From the NCBI GenBank assembly GCA_934444485.1, contig CAKSCN010000006.1, positions 1-36,338 of the forward strand: a DNA stretch of 36,338 nucleotides, in the 5' to 3' direction. Below are positions 8,760 through 16,454 of the stretch, piece after piece. Both the position numbers and the translations under genes were made by a program. The notes under the pieces are model-generated. The model did not search any database. It was not told where the DNA came from and worked only from the letters and a program-made list of their open reading frames with translations. The stretch is from an uncultured Eubacteriales bacterium. Its GTDB lineage: Bacteria; Bacillota; Clostridia; Oscillospirales; CAG-382. Every line of letters begins with the position of its first letter. Within the stretch, counting starts at the first letter, position 1.

Positions 8760-11483
8760 TTACGCTTTCTTCTGACCGTTCTTGGATCTGTTGTATGCAC
8801 GCTTGAAATTATGCTCGTCGTTCTCCTCGGCTTCCTTTTCGGGAATTGCTTCGGGAGTCTCTGCGTCGCTGAAATGACCGTTTCCGTAGTATGCGTGGAG
8901 ATACATCTGCTTTATCTCGCTCATGAGAGGATATCTCGGGTTTGCACCTGTGCACTGATCGTCGAACGCCTGCTCAACCATGTCGTCGAGTCTTGCGAGG
9001 AAGTCCTTCTCGTCGATGCCGTAGTCCTTGATGGTAGGCTTTATGCCGACTCTTGCCTTGAGTGCGTTGACAGCTGCGATGAGGTTTTCAAGCTTCTCTT
9101 CGTTGGTCGTGCCGCCGAGTCCGAGGTAGTCCGCAACCTCTGCGTAACGCTCGAGGGTGTGCGGGTGATCGTACTGCGGGAACGTACCCATCTTAGCCGG
9201 AGTCTCGCTTGCGTTGAAGCGGAGTACTTCCTCTATCATGAGTGCGTTTGCAACGCCGTGCGGCAGATGATGGAAGGCGCCGAGCTTATGAGCCATCGAG
9301 TGGCATACTCCGAGGAATGCGTTTGCGAATGCCATACCTGCCATTGTTGCGGCATTTGCCATCTTCTCTCTTGCTTCGACATCGGTCAGGCCGTTGTCGT
9401 AAGCTCTGGGGAGATATGTGAATATTGTCTTGAGCGCCTTGAGCGCAAGACCGTCGGTGTAATCGGTTGCAAGCATTGCGGCATACGCTTCGAGAGCGTG
9501 CGTTACGGCGTCGATACCGGAAGCTGCGGTAAGTCCCTTAGGTGCGGACATATGGTAGTCGGTGTCGATTATCGCCATGTTCGGGAGAAGCTCATAGTCT
9601 GCAAGAGGATACTTAACGCCGGTCTTTTCATCGGTGATAACGGCGAAAGGAGTTACCTCGGAGCCGGTTCCGGCAGAGGTCGGGATTGCAATAAAGTAAG
9701 CCTTCTCGCCCATCTTCGGGAACGTGTATACTCTCTTTCTGATATCGATAAAGCGCATTGCCATATCCATGAAGTCTGCTTCGGGATGCTCGTAGAGAAC
9801 CCACATAATCTTGCCTGCGTCCATTGCGGAACCGCCGCCGAGAGCTATAATGCAGTCGGGAGCGAAGGCTGTCATCTGCTTTGCACCCTCCATTGCACAG
9901 CCGAGGGTCGGGTCGGGAGCAACGTCGAAGAAGGTTGCGTGAGCGATGCCCATTTCGTCAAGCTTATCGGTTATGGGCTTTGTGTAGCCGTTGTGATAGA
10001 GGAAGCTGTCGGTTACGATAAACGCTCTCTTCTTGCCCATAACGGTCTTAAGCTCGTCAAGCGCAACGGGCAGACAGCCCTTCTTCATATATACCTTCTG
10101 AGGTGCTCTGAACCACAACATATTTTCCCTTCTTTCAGCGACTGTCTTGATATTGAGAAGATGCTTTACGCCGACGTTCTCGGAAACCGAGTTGCCGCCC
10201 CACGAACCGCAGCCGAGGGTGAGCGACGGAGCAAGCTTGAAGTTGTAGAGGTCGCCGATACCGCCGTGAGACGACGGAGTGTTTACGAGGATACGGCAGG
10301 TCTTCATTCTTGCCGCAAACTCATCGAGCTTTGCACGCTCTGTAACGTCGTTGAGGTAGATGGACGAGGTGTGACCGTAGCCGCCGTCGGCAATAAGGTG
10401 CTCTGCCTTGTCGAATGCGTCCTGAATGTCCTCAGCCTTGTACATTGCAAGTACGGGAGAAAGCTTCTCGTGAGCAAACTCCTCGGAGATGTCAACCGAC
10501 TCAACCTCACCGATGAGGATCTTGGTCTTTTCGGGAACGGAAACGCCTGCGAGCTGTGCTATCTTGTATGCGCTCTGACCGACTATCTTTGCGTTGAGCG
10601 CGCCGTTTATGAGTATGGTCTTTCTGACCTTTTCGATTTCGTCCTCCTTGAGGAAGTAGCAGCCTCTTGCGGCAAACTCGTCCTTAACCTGATCGTATAC
10701 GTTCTTGTGAACGATTACCGACTGCTCGGAGGCGCAGATCATACCGTTATCGAAGGTCTTTGAGTGAATAATCGAGTTTACGGCGAGAACGATATCGGCT
10801 GTGTCATCGATTATTGCGGGAGTGTTTCCGGCGCCGACGCCTACTGCGGGCTTACCGCTGGAATATGCCGCCTTAACCATGCCGGGGCCGCCCGTTGCGA
10901 GAATAATGTCCGCTTCCTTCATGACGAGGTTTGTCATGTCGAGGCTCGGAACGTCAATCCAGTTGATTATTCCCTCGGGTGCGCCTGCGGCAACTGCTGC
11001 GTCGAGAACTATCTTAGCCGCCGCCGCGGTGCTCTTCTTTGCTCTCGGGTGAGGAGAAATGATTATTGCGTTTCTCGTCTTGAGCGCAAGCAGGCACTTG
11101 AATATTGCGGTGGAGGTGGGGTTTGTGGTCGGGATAACGGCTGCGATTACGCCGATAGGCTCTGCAATCTTCTGTATGCCGTATGCCTTATCCTCTTCGA
11201 TAACTCCGCAGGTCTTTGTGTGACGGTATGCGTTATATATATACTCTGCGGCGTAGTTGTTCTTTATGACCTTATCCTCAACAACGCCCATACCGGTCTC
11301 TTCAACAGCCATCTTTGCAAGCGGTATTCTCTGCTTGTTCGCAGCCGTTGCAGCCGCAAGGAATATCTTATCGACCTGCTCCTGCGTATAGGTCGAGAAC
11401 ACCTTTTGCGCCTTCTTGATGTTGGCGAGAGCCTCTTCCAAAGCTTCAACTCCGTCAATGATCTTTCTTTCCTTCTCCGACAT
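8760..11483 (-). CDS. adhE: Bifunctional acetaldehyde-CoA / alcohol dehydrogenase AdhE
   Basis: Converts acetyl-CoA to acetaldehyde and then ethanol using two NADH, the main route for re-oxidising NADH in ethanol-forming anaerobes. The 907-residue protein has an N-terminal aldehyde dehydrogenase domain with catalytic Cys250 in NGMICASEQ. After a linker (LLNIKTVAERREN) comes a C-terminal iron-dependent alcohol dehydrogenase with GGGSAMDAGK, IPTSAGTGSE and the iron-ligand region HALEAY and HKLGAFHHLPHG. The start was set at ATG 11483, which follows AAGGAGG. An in-frame extension to 11654 exists but would cross the promoter, so it was rejected. AdhE normally forms long spirosome filaments. The gene is followed directly by a kinase-like gene. 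Confidence 0.97.
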   Translation of the reverse strand: MSEKERKIIDGVEALEEALANIKKAQKVFSTYTQEQVDKIFLAAATAANKQRIPLAKMAVEETGMGVVEDKVIKNNYAAEYIYNAYRHTKTCGVIEEDKAYGIQKIAEPIGVIAAVIPTTNPTSTAIFKCLLALKTRNAIIISPHPRAKKSTAAAAKIVLDAAVAAGAPEGIINWIDVPSLDMTNLVMKEADIILATGGPGMVKAAYSSGKPAVGVGAGNTPAIIDDTADIVLAVNSIIHSKTFDNGMICASEQSVIVHKNVYDQVKDEFAARGCYFLKEDEIEKVRKTILINGALNAKIVGQSAYKIAQLAGVSVPEKTKILIGEVESVDISEEFAHEKLSPVLAMYKAEDIQDAFDKAEHLIADGGYGHTSSIYLNDVTERAKLDEFAARMKTCRILVNTPSSHGGIGDLYNFKLAPSLTLGCGSWGGNSVSENVGVKHLLNIKTVAERRENMLWFRAPQKVYMKKGCLPVALDELKTVMGKKRAFIVTDSFLYHNGYTKPITDKLDEMGIAHATFFDVAPDPTLGCAMEGAKQMTAFAPDCIIALGGGSAMDAGKIMWVLYEHPEADFMDMAMRFIDIRKRVYTFPKMGEKAYFIAIPTSAGTGSEVTPFAVITDEKTGVKYPLADYELLPNMAIIDTDYHMSAPKGLTAASGIDAVTHALEAYAAMLATDYTDGLALKALKTIFTYLPRAYDNGLTDVEAREKMANAATMAGMAFANAFLGVCHSMAHKLGAFHHLPHGVANALMIEEVLRFNASETPAKMGTFPQYDHPHTLERYAEVADYLGLGGTTNEEKLENLIAAVNALKARVGIKPTIKDYGIDEKDFLARLDDMVEQAFDDQCTGANPRYPLMSEIKQMYLHAYYGNGHFSDAETPEAIPEKEAEENDEHNFKRAYNRSKNGQKKA

Positions 11484-11582
11484 AATCTGCCTCCTTAATG
11501 TATTTGACATCGCCGTTTTGGGGAGATGCCTATTGACTGTTTCGGTGCGGACGAAGTCACATAACTGCGCCGCTTTTCTTGA

Positions 11583-11600
11583 TTGACAATATTTTAACAT
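11583..11600 (-). promoter_or_regulatory. Rex-like operator over the adhE -10 box
   Basis: The minus strand reads ATGTTAA-AATA-TTGTCAA, matching 11 of 14 informative positions of the clostridial Rex site TTGTTAA-N4-TTAACAA. It covers the predicted -10, so a bound Rex would block transcription. Rex control of adhE by NADH/NAD+ is well known in Clostridia; no rex gene is in the window. Confidence 0.6.
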
Positions 11601-11619
11601 ACTTTTTGCCGTTTGGGAA
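11591..11619 (-). promoter_or_regulatory. Predicted adhE promoter
   Basis: TTCCCA (11614-11619) and TAAAAT (11591-11596) with a 17-bp spacer and an upstream TG giving an extended -10, all on the minus strand. The leader to the adhE start is about 100 nt. Confidence 0.6.
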
Positions 11620-11666
11620 TTGTTTATTTCGCATATAGGTATATCAAAAATCACATAATGCTGAAA

Positions 11667-11984
11667 TCACTTGACTTTTACCCAAACCGCCGCCCTTGAG
11701 TCGCCGTTCCAAAGCTTACCGGCGGAAGCGTAGTCGCAGAGCGTCAGGCGGCTGCCGTCTTTGAGAAGAACTTTCGCCTCAGGGTCTTCCCTATCGAGTG
11801 TGGGGAGAGTCGCATAGTCTATGCCACACGTGACCTTGTTCATCAGAAGCTGTTCGTCCTCGGCAAAGCGCATTGCATTCTCGATTGTTCCGGAATACCT
11901 GAAATTGTTTTTACTGTCGGCGAAAAATGTGTCTGTGCCGAGCCTCGGATAATTTGCCTCGTATCTATCATAAAGTTCTCTCAT
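11667..11984 (-). CDS. Small protein of unknown function, coupled to the fliB-like gene
   Basis: A 105-residue acidic soluble protein with no signal peptide or membrane segment. I do not recognise the family. Its start overlaps the stop of the FliB-like gene as ATGA, with GGAGAG upstream, so translation is coupled. The C-terminal half has a repeated hydrophobic/Gly pattern (KLWNGDSRAAVWVKVK) that may be a small beta domain. It is the last gene before adhE on this strand, and no clear terminator separates it from the adhE promoter. Confidence 0.7.
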   Translation of the reverse strand: MRELYDRYEANYPRLGTDTFFADSKNNFRYSGTIENAMRFAEDEQLLMNKVTCGIDYATLPTLDREDPEAKVLLKDGSRLTLCDYASAGKLWNGDSRAAVWVKVK

Positions 11985-12952
11985 TTTGTCTCTCCTTGAA
12001 ATGTATTTGCATCAAACACGCCGATAAGTTTTTCAACGTTATCCTCATCATATTCAATCTCGGACGAATACATTCTCGCAATATCCGCCGCTTTATCAAA
12101 CCTGAGTCTGCCGCTTCTTTCAAGCTCCGCCGTGCAGAGTGCGCCGACAATTCTCACGCCGAGTACGACAAACGCCGCATATTCACGCAAACGCTCCGAA
12201 AAGTACCCGTCGGCGAGGTGACGAAAGAGGAAATACTCCGCAAGGTTGGCGTAAAAATCGCAAGCACCCTCAACCTCGGCAATCCGTCCGAAACAGCCGC
12301 ACCCGTCAAGCTTTGCGAGCATATCGCTCCACTTCGGATCGAGAATTTCGAGGTTTCCGAACACACCGCACCATTCGGACGTGCTTTTTTCGGGAAAACG
12401 TGCGCCGACACGGCTCAAAATCCTTTCGAGTCTCTCGTTCACGCCGGTGTTTTTATCCGCAATTATGCCGAAAAGCTCGTCACGCAGTGCGAAAAACTCT
12501 TCTTCGCCGGGGCTTGCACCATTGTCCTCTCCGTCGTCAGACAAAACGGCAAAGGTCGCTCCGACTTTCTTCGACAACACAATTCCCGCCGCCTCTTCAC
12601 AGCAGAGTCCGAGTCCCGTTTCGGTGCGGTCGGAGAAGAAATTTCTGAAACGCGGATGCTCAGCACATATCTCGCATAGTGCGTCCTCGCCGAGGTTTAT
12701 GTATATTTCGCAAAGTCCGCTCACGGTGAGAAACGGACAGCGTTCATCCGGGTCGAGTGCAAAGTGCGGCGTGCCGTCGTCGGAAATACTCTCATGAAGC
12801 TTTCTTCCGAACTCGGTCTCTTCCCCGACTGCGGCATATCGTTCCCGGCTCTCGGGGTCAATATCTATCTCCCAGCCGACGCAGCAGCTGTGCAGGCACC
12901 GGTCAGCCTTACAGTGAAAAGATTTGTAGTATTCGGGGACAAGAATCTTCAC
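11981..12952 (-). CDS. fliB: FliB-like protein (flagellin lysine-N-methylase family)
   Basis: 323 residues, cytoplasmic. The N-terminus carries the Cys-rich metal- or Fe-S-binding signature of the FliB/YkgJ-like family: CLHSCCVGWEIDID, then CPFLTVSGLCEIYINLGEDA and CEICAEHPRF. FliB methylates lysines of flagellin in enteric bacteria, but many Clostridia carry homologues without any link to flagella, and no flagellar gene is present here, so the true substrate is open. The start is GTG at 12952, preceded by GGAGAG at 8 nt. It is read from the promoter inside the left 119-bp repeat and is coupled to the small unknown gene downstream. Confidence 0.8.
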   Translation of the reverse strand: MKILVPEYYKSFHCKADRCLHSCCVGWEIDIDPESRERYAAVGEETEFGRKLHESISDDGTPHFALDPDERCPFLTVSGLCEIYINLGEDALCEICAEHPRFRNFFSDRTETGLGLCCEEAAGIVLSKKVGATFAVLSDDGEDNGASPGEEEFFALRDELFGIIADKNTGVNERLERILSRVGARFPEKSTSEWCGVFGNLEILDPKWSDMLAKLDGCGCFGRIAEVEGACDFYANLAEYFLFRHLADGYFSERLREYAAFVVLGVRIVGALCTAELERSGRLRFDKAADIARMYSSEIEYDEDNVEKLIGVFDANTFQGETK

Positions 12953-12973
12953 TTTGCGTTCTCTCCGTCGTAT

Positions 12974-13092
12974 GTTTTGTTTTATTTTATCATACCGAGT
13001 CGGTTTGTGTCAAGTGTTTTTTCTTCCCACGAAATTAAGTGTGTGTGAAGATTGACACAAAAACAGCAGATTTACGGTAAAATTCAACATTT
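12974..13092. repeat. 119-bp direct repeat, left copy
   Basis: Matches 14998-15116 in the same orientation with 7 mismatches in 119 bp and no gaps; the central run from GGTTTGTGTC to GACACAAAA is identical. It has internal 10-bp inverted repeats TTTGTGTCAA and TTGACACAAA about 38 bp apart. The left copy carries the fliB-like promoter. Confidence 0.93.
12984..13013 (-). promoter_or_regulatory. Predicted promoter of the fliB-like gene, inside the left repeat
   Basis: On the minus strand, TTGACA (13008-13013), an 18-bp spacer and TAAAAT (12984-12989), about 30 bp before the GTG start. The -35 sits in one arm of the inverted repeat, so a repeat-binding protein could control it. Confidence 0.7.
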
Positions 13093-13101
13093 ACGTTGTT
13101 C

Positions 13102-13135
13102 AAAAAAGCGGCTGAGCACAAAAGTACCCAACCGC
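13102..13135 (-). terminator. Rho-independent terminator of the AT-rich gene
   Basis: On the minus strand a 12-bp stem (GCGGTTGGGTAC with GTGCTCAGCCGC, wobbles allowed), loop TTTT and six T, 19 bp after the gene's stop codon. Confidence 0.85.
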
Positions 13136-13154
13136 CAAAACATATGCCAAATAC

Positions 13155-14726
13155 TTATTCATGCCGACAGTACTTACCGCATTCCGCAGATAAATCGTAC
13201 ATTCCTCTGTAAGATGTAACACTTGATCTGTTCGCATACGGTGCGGCAAACCAAACACGGACACCGAAATATTGCCCGTCTTCACGAAGATATCCGTTTA
13301 CTTTTGATTTAACGCTTCCCATAGCGTAACCGTATCTTTGAATCTGCGTGTTATAATTGCTGTAATATTCTTCAATCGGCATATAGCTGTCGGAAGCACC
13401 GACAAATTTACTTGCATTCGCTTCCGATTTTTCTATATTTACCGGCGTCGAGGCAAGATCGTAAGACGGAATATCCAATACGCCTATCAACACTTCGGAC
13501 AGTTCCAACAAGCCGTTACCTGCCGCATTGTCCTTATTTTCCGCATCACCAAATTCATATCTTCCGACAACAACCTGAGGGACACCTGAGCTTGTCTTTT
13601 CAATCTGTATTGCTGGTTCAACGATTTGCGTCAATCGTTCTCCGCCAAGCATCAAATCGAAAGAGTCGGTGTCCTTATAATACACAACCGTGTGCGGCAA
13701 TGTACACAGCTCAACCTTCATCATGGCACTTGCTTTTGAATACTCGTTGCCGTCCTCTGCCGTATATGTTGTATAACTCGTTTCTCCCCGCCACACATGT
13801 CTGACAACCATAATATGTGTCATAATATTTGGGGTACCGTATTGTGTATAAGAATATGTACAGTATTCAATCGGCAATTGTTGTCCCGAAGAATCCGTTC
13901 CCGGCTCATACCATTGCCATTCATTCGTGACAGTTTTGAACGCACTGTCGGGGATACCCAGGTCGTAATACGGATTATGCGCATTTCTGTTCACAGCCGC
14001 ACAATCTTTCGGTTCGCCGTTTAACGGGTACTCCACTCCGTCAATAACAATCTTTTTCGGTTCGCCGTCTTCGGCATTTTCAAAAGTGACGACGCCGCAC
14101 GAAGAATAACACCCGTCAACTGCAAGGCTGTCAGCCGACGGAATTATTGTCTTGCCATTCTTACCTTTAAATTCAATTTTACAATTCGATAATTCTTCCG
14201 TACCATTCATCGGGAATAGAATTACAGCTCTTTCAAAAACTTTTATCTGTGACAACACACCCTCATTCACGTCAATCGTATTCAATAACGGCGTGCGTTT
14301 TCTCAAATCGACCGAAAATTTCCAATCACCATCGACGATTTTTCTCGTAAGATCGGACGTCGAACAATAATCGCCGAATTCAATATCAACATTGCACCTA
14401 TCGGGTGAATTTATCTTTACAAGATATGTCTGTGTTTTATTTTCTTCATCATAACCTATGCAACAGCTTGAATAACCGCCCGATATATTTCCCGTTACAA
14501 GAACACTGTAATCAGGTATCTTTCCGTCATATACCGAATCATGCTCAGAAAGCTCAAGTTTCGCAATAACATATGTTGCGTCATCATCTCCGAACATATC
14601 AATTATAGACATGGATATATTCTCGTGTGTTACCTTTACATTTAACCCTGTATCGATACTGCTTTTGCAGGTGCAAAGAAAAAGCGGCGCAAACAGCAAA
14701 ACACAGAAAGCAATTCTCTTTATCAC
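13155..14726 (-). CDS. Secreted or lipoprotein-like protein of unknown function, AT-rich, flanked by direct repeats
   Basis: I do not recognise the family. With the GTG start at 14726 (preceded by GGGGGAG) it has 523 residues and begins with a hydrophobic signal segment (IKRIAFCVLLFAPLFLC). Cys residues (LCTC) follow that could be a weak lipobox. The rest looks like beta-rich extracellular domains: an N-terminal part (NVKVTHENISMSIIDMF) somewhat like DUF4179-type domains, and a Tyr/Thr-rich middle. An in-frame extension to 14975 would overlap the promoter and lacks a ribosome site. Sampled 60-base stretches are often 30-37% G+C against about 50% in neighbours, which suggests horizontal acquisition. 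Two promoters lie upstream and a strong terminator downstream, so it is a one-gene unit inserted between the two repeats. Confidence 0.75.
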   Translation of the reverse strand: MIKRIAFCVLLFAPLFLCTCKSSIDTGLNVKVTHENISMSIIDMFGDDDATYVIAKLELSEHDSVYDGKIPDYSVLVTGNISGGYSSCCIGYDEENKTQTYLVKINSPDRCNVDIEFGDYCSTSDLTRKIVDGDWKFSVDLRKRTPLLNTIDVNEGVLSQIKVFERAVILFPMNGTEELSNCKIEFKGKNGKTIIPSADSLAVDGCYSSCGVVTFENAEDGEPKKIVIDGVEYPLNGEPKDCAAVNRNAHNPYYDLGIPDSAFKTVTNEWQWYEPGTDSSGQQLPIEYCTYSYTQYGTPNIMTHIMVVRHVWRGETSYTTYTAEDGNEYSKASAMMKVELCTLPHTVVYYKDTDSFDLMLGGERLTQIVEPAIQIEKTSSGVPQVVVGRYEFGDAENKDNAAGNGLLELSEVLIGVLDIPSYDLASTPVNIEKSEANASKFVGASDSYMPIEEYYSNYNTQIQRYGYAMGSVKSKVNGYLREDGQYFGVRVWFAAPYANRSSVTSYRGMYDLSAECGKYCRHE

Positions 14727-14965
14727 AGAACTCCCCCAGACAACAGTTTTAATCAAATAACAACCAAATAAATGCACAGCGACACCAAAAATACTCACAT
14801 TTTGCAGCTCATGAAAAACACAAAGGCGTTTACTCTGCCCTGCGCAATCTCGGAAGCAACAAATAACACAATTGCACGCACCCCTATTCCTCTGTTGCTG
14901 TAAGCATGCACGGCATTGCTCTGATTCTATCCGGCAGCGGAAACGTCCACCACCATTGCATATAT

Positions 14966-14994
14966 ATTGTAACACGGCACAGTAAATATGTCAA
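14966..14994 (-). promoter_or_regulatory. Strong promoter of the AT-rich gene
   Basis: On the minus strand TTGACA (14989-14994), 17-bp spacer, TACAAT (14966-14971). It lies just outside the right repeat and leaves a leader of about 230 nt before the GTG start. The 457-bp gap 14727-15183 holds this leader, two minus promoters, the right repeat and the LysR promoter. Confidence 0.75.
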
Positions 14995-14997
14995 TCT

Positions 14998-15116
14998 GTT
15001 TTGTCTTATTTTATCATACGGAACAGGTTTGTGTCAAGTGTTTTTTCTTCCCACGAAATTAAGTGTGTGTGAAGATTGACACAAAATCATCAGATTTACG
15101 GTAAAATTCAACATTT
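14998..15116. repeat. 119-bp direct repeat, right copy
   Basis: Second copy of the repeat at 12974-13092, about 94% identical, separated by 1.9 kb that holds only the AT-rich gene. Here it sits between that gene and the LysR gene. Confidence 0.93.
15008..15037 (-). promoter_or_regulatory. Second minus-strand promoter, inside the right repeat
   Basis: The counterpart of the fliB-like promoter: TTGACA (15032-15037), 18-bp spacer, TAAAAT (15008-15013). It would transcribe towards the AT-rich gene in tandem with the 14966-14994 promoter. Confidence 0.6.
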
Positions 15117-15150
15117 GTTATACAAAGGTATGCAGAATATGTATGTGTGT

Positions 15151-15173
15151 TATGCTATAATTTACATAGCATA
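15151..15173 (+). promoter_or_regulatory. Extended -10 promoter with perfect palindrome before the LysR gene
   Basis: TGCTATAAT (15153-15161) is an extended -10 box; no good -35 is visible. It is embedded in a perfect inverted repeat TATGCTAT/ATAGCATA (15151-15158 and 15166-15173, 7-bp spacer), the size and form of a LysR-type operator, which suggests autoregulation. Confidence 0.6.
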
Positions 15174-15183
15174 AAAGGTATGG

Positions 15184-16122
15184 GTGAGACATTTGAACAT
15201 TCTTCATTTAAAATACGCAGTCGAGGTTGCAAGGTGCGGCTCGATAAACAAAGCGGCGGAGGTTCTGCTCATGAATCAGCCGAATCTGAGCCGTGCGATA
15301 CGTGAGCTTGAGGACTCCCTCGGCACGAAAATATTCTCCCGAAGCGCCAAGGGCATGGAGCTTACCGCCGACGGCGAGATTTTTCTTCAGTATGCGAAAA
15401 AGATACTGAGTCAGGTAGACGAAGTCGAAACGGTGTTCAAAAAAAGCCACTCCGCAAGGAAGCATTTCTCCGTTTCGGTTCCCCGTGCGACGTACATTTC
15501 AAGCGCATTTGCGCACTTCTCGGCAATCATCGGCAGTGACTGCGACGCCGAGCTTCGCTATGAGGAGACAAACTCGCAGAACACGATAAAGCACGTGCTC
15601 GACGGAGATTGCAGACTCGGAATAGTGCGCTACCCCGAAAGCTCCGATAAATTCTACAAGTCCATGCTTGACGACAAGGGCATAGCCTTCGAGATGCTCG
15701 GCGAGTTTGAGTACAGGCTTCTTTTCAGTGCCGACAGTCCGCTTGAGAAAAAGGAGAACATTACTTACTCAGACCTCGAGGAATTCACCGAGGTTGCCCA
15801 CTCCGACCCGTTCGTACCGTCGCTTTCGTTTGCGGAGGCGAAAAAAGAGGAGCTTCCCGAAAACCGGCGGTGCAGGATACTGATAAGCGAGCGTTCGAGC
15901 CAGTTCGACATACTCTCGCAAAATCCCATGACCTATATGTGGGCGACTCCCGTCGGCAAAAAGCTTGAATCGGCATACGGTCTCGTAACAAAGCCGTGTC
16001 CCGAAAACAAGGTCAAGTACAAGGACGTTATAATAAGGATGAAGGATTACCGCATGACAGAGCTTGACAGCGCATTTATCGCCGAGCTTTGCCGGACAAA
16101 GCGTGAATTTTTCGCAGAATGA
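15184..16122 (+). CDS. LysR-family transcriptional regulator
   Basis: 312 residues. The N-terminal winged HTH is clear (LKYAVEVARCGSINKAAEVLLMNQPNLSRAIRELEDSLG broken into LysR helix motifs, roughly residues 7-50). A substrate-binding effector domain follows from about residue 95 (FSVSVPRATYISSAF). The start is either GTG at 15184 (AAAAGG 5 nt before) or TTG at 15193 (GGGTGAG 4 nt before); the second gives the usual MNILHLKY opening. The effector is unknown. The LysR gene points away from the AT-rich gene and the right repeat lies between them, but a regulatory link is unproven. It ends at a clear terminator. Confidence 0.92.
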   Translation: MRHLNILHLKYAVEVARCGSINKAAEVLLMNQPNLSRAIRELEDSLGTKIFSRSAKGMELTADGEIFLQYAKKILSQVDEVETVFKKSHSARKHFSVSVPRATYISSAFAHFSAIIGSDCDAELRYEETNSQNTIKHVLDGDCRLGIVRYPESSDKFYKSMLDDKGIAFEMLGEFEYRLLFSADSPLEKKENITYSDLEEFTEVAHSDPFVPSLSFAEAKKEELPENRRCRILISERSSQFDILSQNPMTYMWATPVGKKLESAYGLVTKPCPENKVKYKDVIIRMKDYRMTELDSAFIAELCRTKREFFAE

Positions 16123-16129
16123 CTGACAG

Positions 16130-16160
16130 CCTCCGTGCGCACCGTGCGGAGGTATTTTTA
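16130..16160 (+). terminator. Terminator of the LysR gene
   Basis: A 10-bp stem CCTCCGTGCG with CGTGCGGAGG (two wobbles), loop CAC, then TATTTTTA, starting 8 bp after the LysR stop. Confidence 0.8.
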
Positions 16161-16172
16161 TACGGTGCAGAC

Positions 16173-16210
16173 AAAAAAAGACGCCCGCAGACCGAAGCCT
16201 CACGGACGCC
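16173..16210 (-). terminator. Terminator of the feo operon
   Basis: On the minus strand, a GC-rich stem GGCGTCCGT / GCGGGCGTC continued by AGGC/GTCT past a bulged G, TTCG loop, then seven T. It follows the Cys-rich gene by 20 bp and faces the LysR terminator. Confidence 0.85.
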
Positions 16211-16230
16211 TTTGTATTTACGTCAACCGT

Positions 16231-16401
16231 TTAACCTTTGTGACACATACCGCCCATCGAACAGCCGGCACAGTTGCCGCCGCAGGAGCCGCCGTTTTTT
16301 TTGTTCTTACCGAACATATAGCGGAGTATCGCCGCAACGATTATGACAAGCACCGCACAAATGATTATTGTTGGCGCATTCTGTACAATCCATGTAATCA
16401 T
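16231..16401 (-). CDS. FeoB-associated Cys-rich membrane protein (P12-attachment-like)
   Basis: A 56-residue protein found by direct translation on the minus strand. It has one N-terminal membrane helix (IVQNAPTIIICAVLVIIVAA), a basic stretch (RYMFGKNKKN), and a Gly/Cys-rich tail with SCGGNCAGCSMGGMCHK. This is the pattern of the small FeoB-associated proteins common in Clostridia. Start ATG 16401 follows AAAGGAG at 8 nt. It lies 53 bp after feoB and before the operon terminator. The Cys tail may pass Fe(II) to or from FeoB on the cytoplasmic face; this role is inferred. Confidence 0.88.
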   Translation of the reverse strand: MITWIVQNAPTIIICAVLVIIVAAILRYMFGKNKKNGGSCGGNCAGCSMGGMCHKG

Positions 16402-16454
16402 AAAACATACTCCTTTCTCCGAACGAGATTATCACAATTGACCGAAAGCCGTGA

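Noticed and set aside
8022..10763. Very long open frame (913 codons) on the plus strand opposite adhE
   Set aside because: It is antisense to a clear AdhE coding region; the residue content (Cys-, Val- and Leu-rich) is that of a reverse-complement shadow, and no ribosome site or family motif is seen. The same holds for long frames at 5494-7173 and 17076-19019.
14884..14961. Possible leader peptide with three consecutive Trp codons before the AT-rich gene, suggestive of attenuation
   Set aside because: The start codon lies at or upstream of the predicted transcription start, there is no ribosome site, and no terminator/antiterminator pair was found.
12974..15116. Insertion sequence or composite transposon
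   Set aside because: No transposase or integrase gene lies between the repeats and no target-site duplication is visible.
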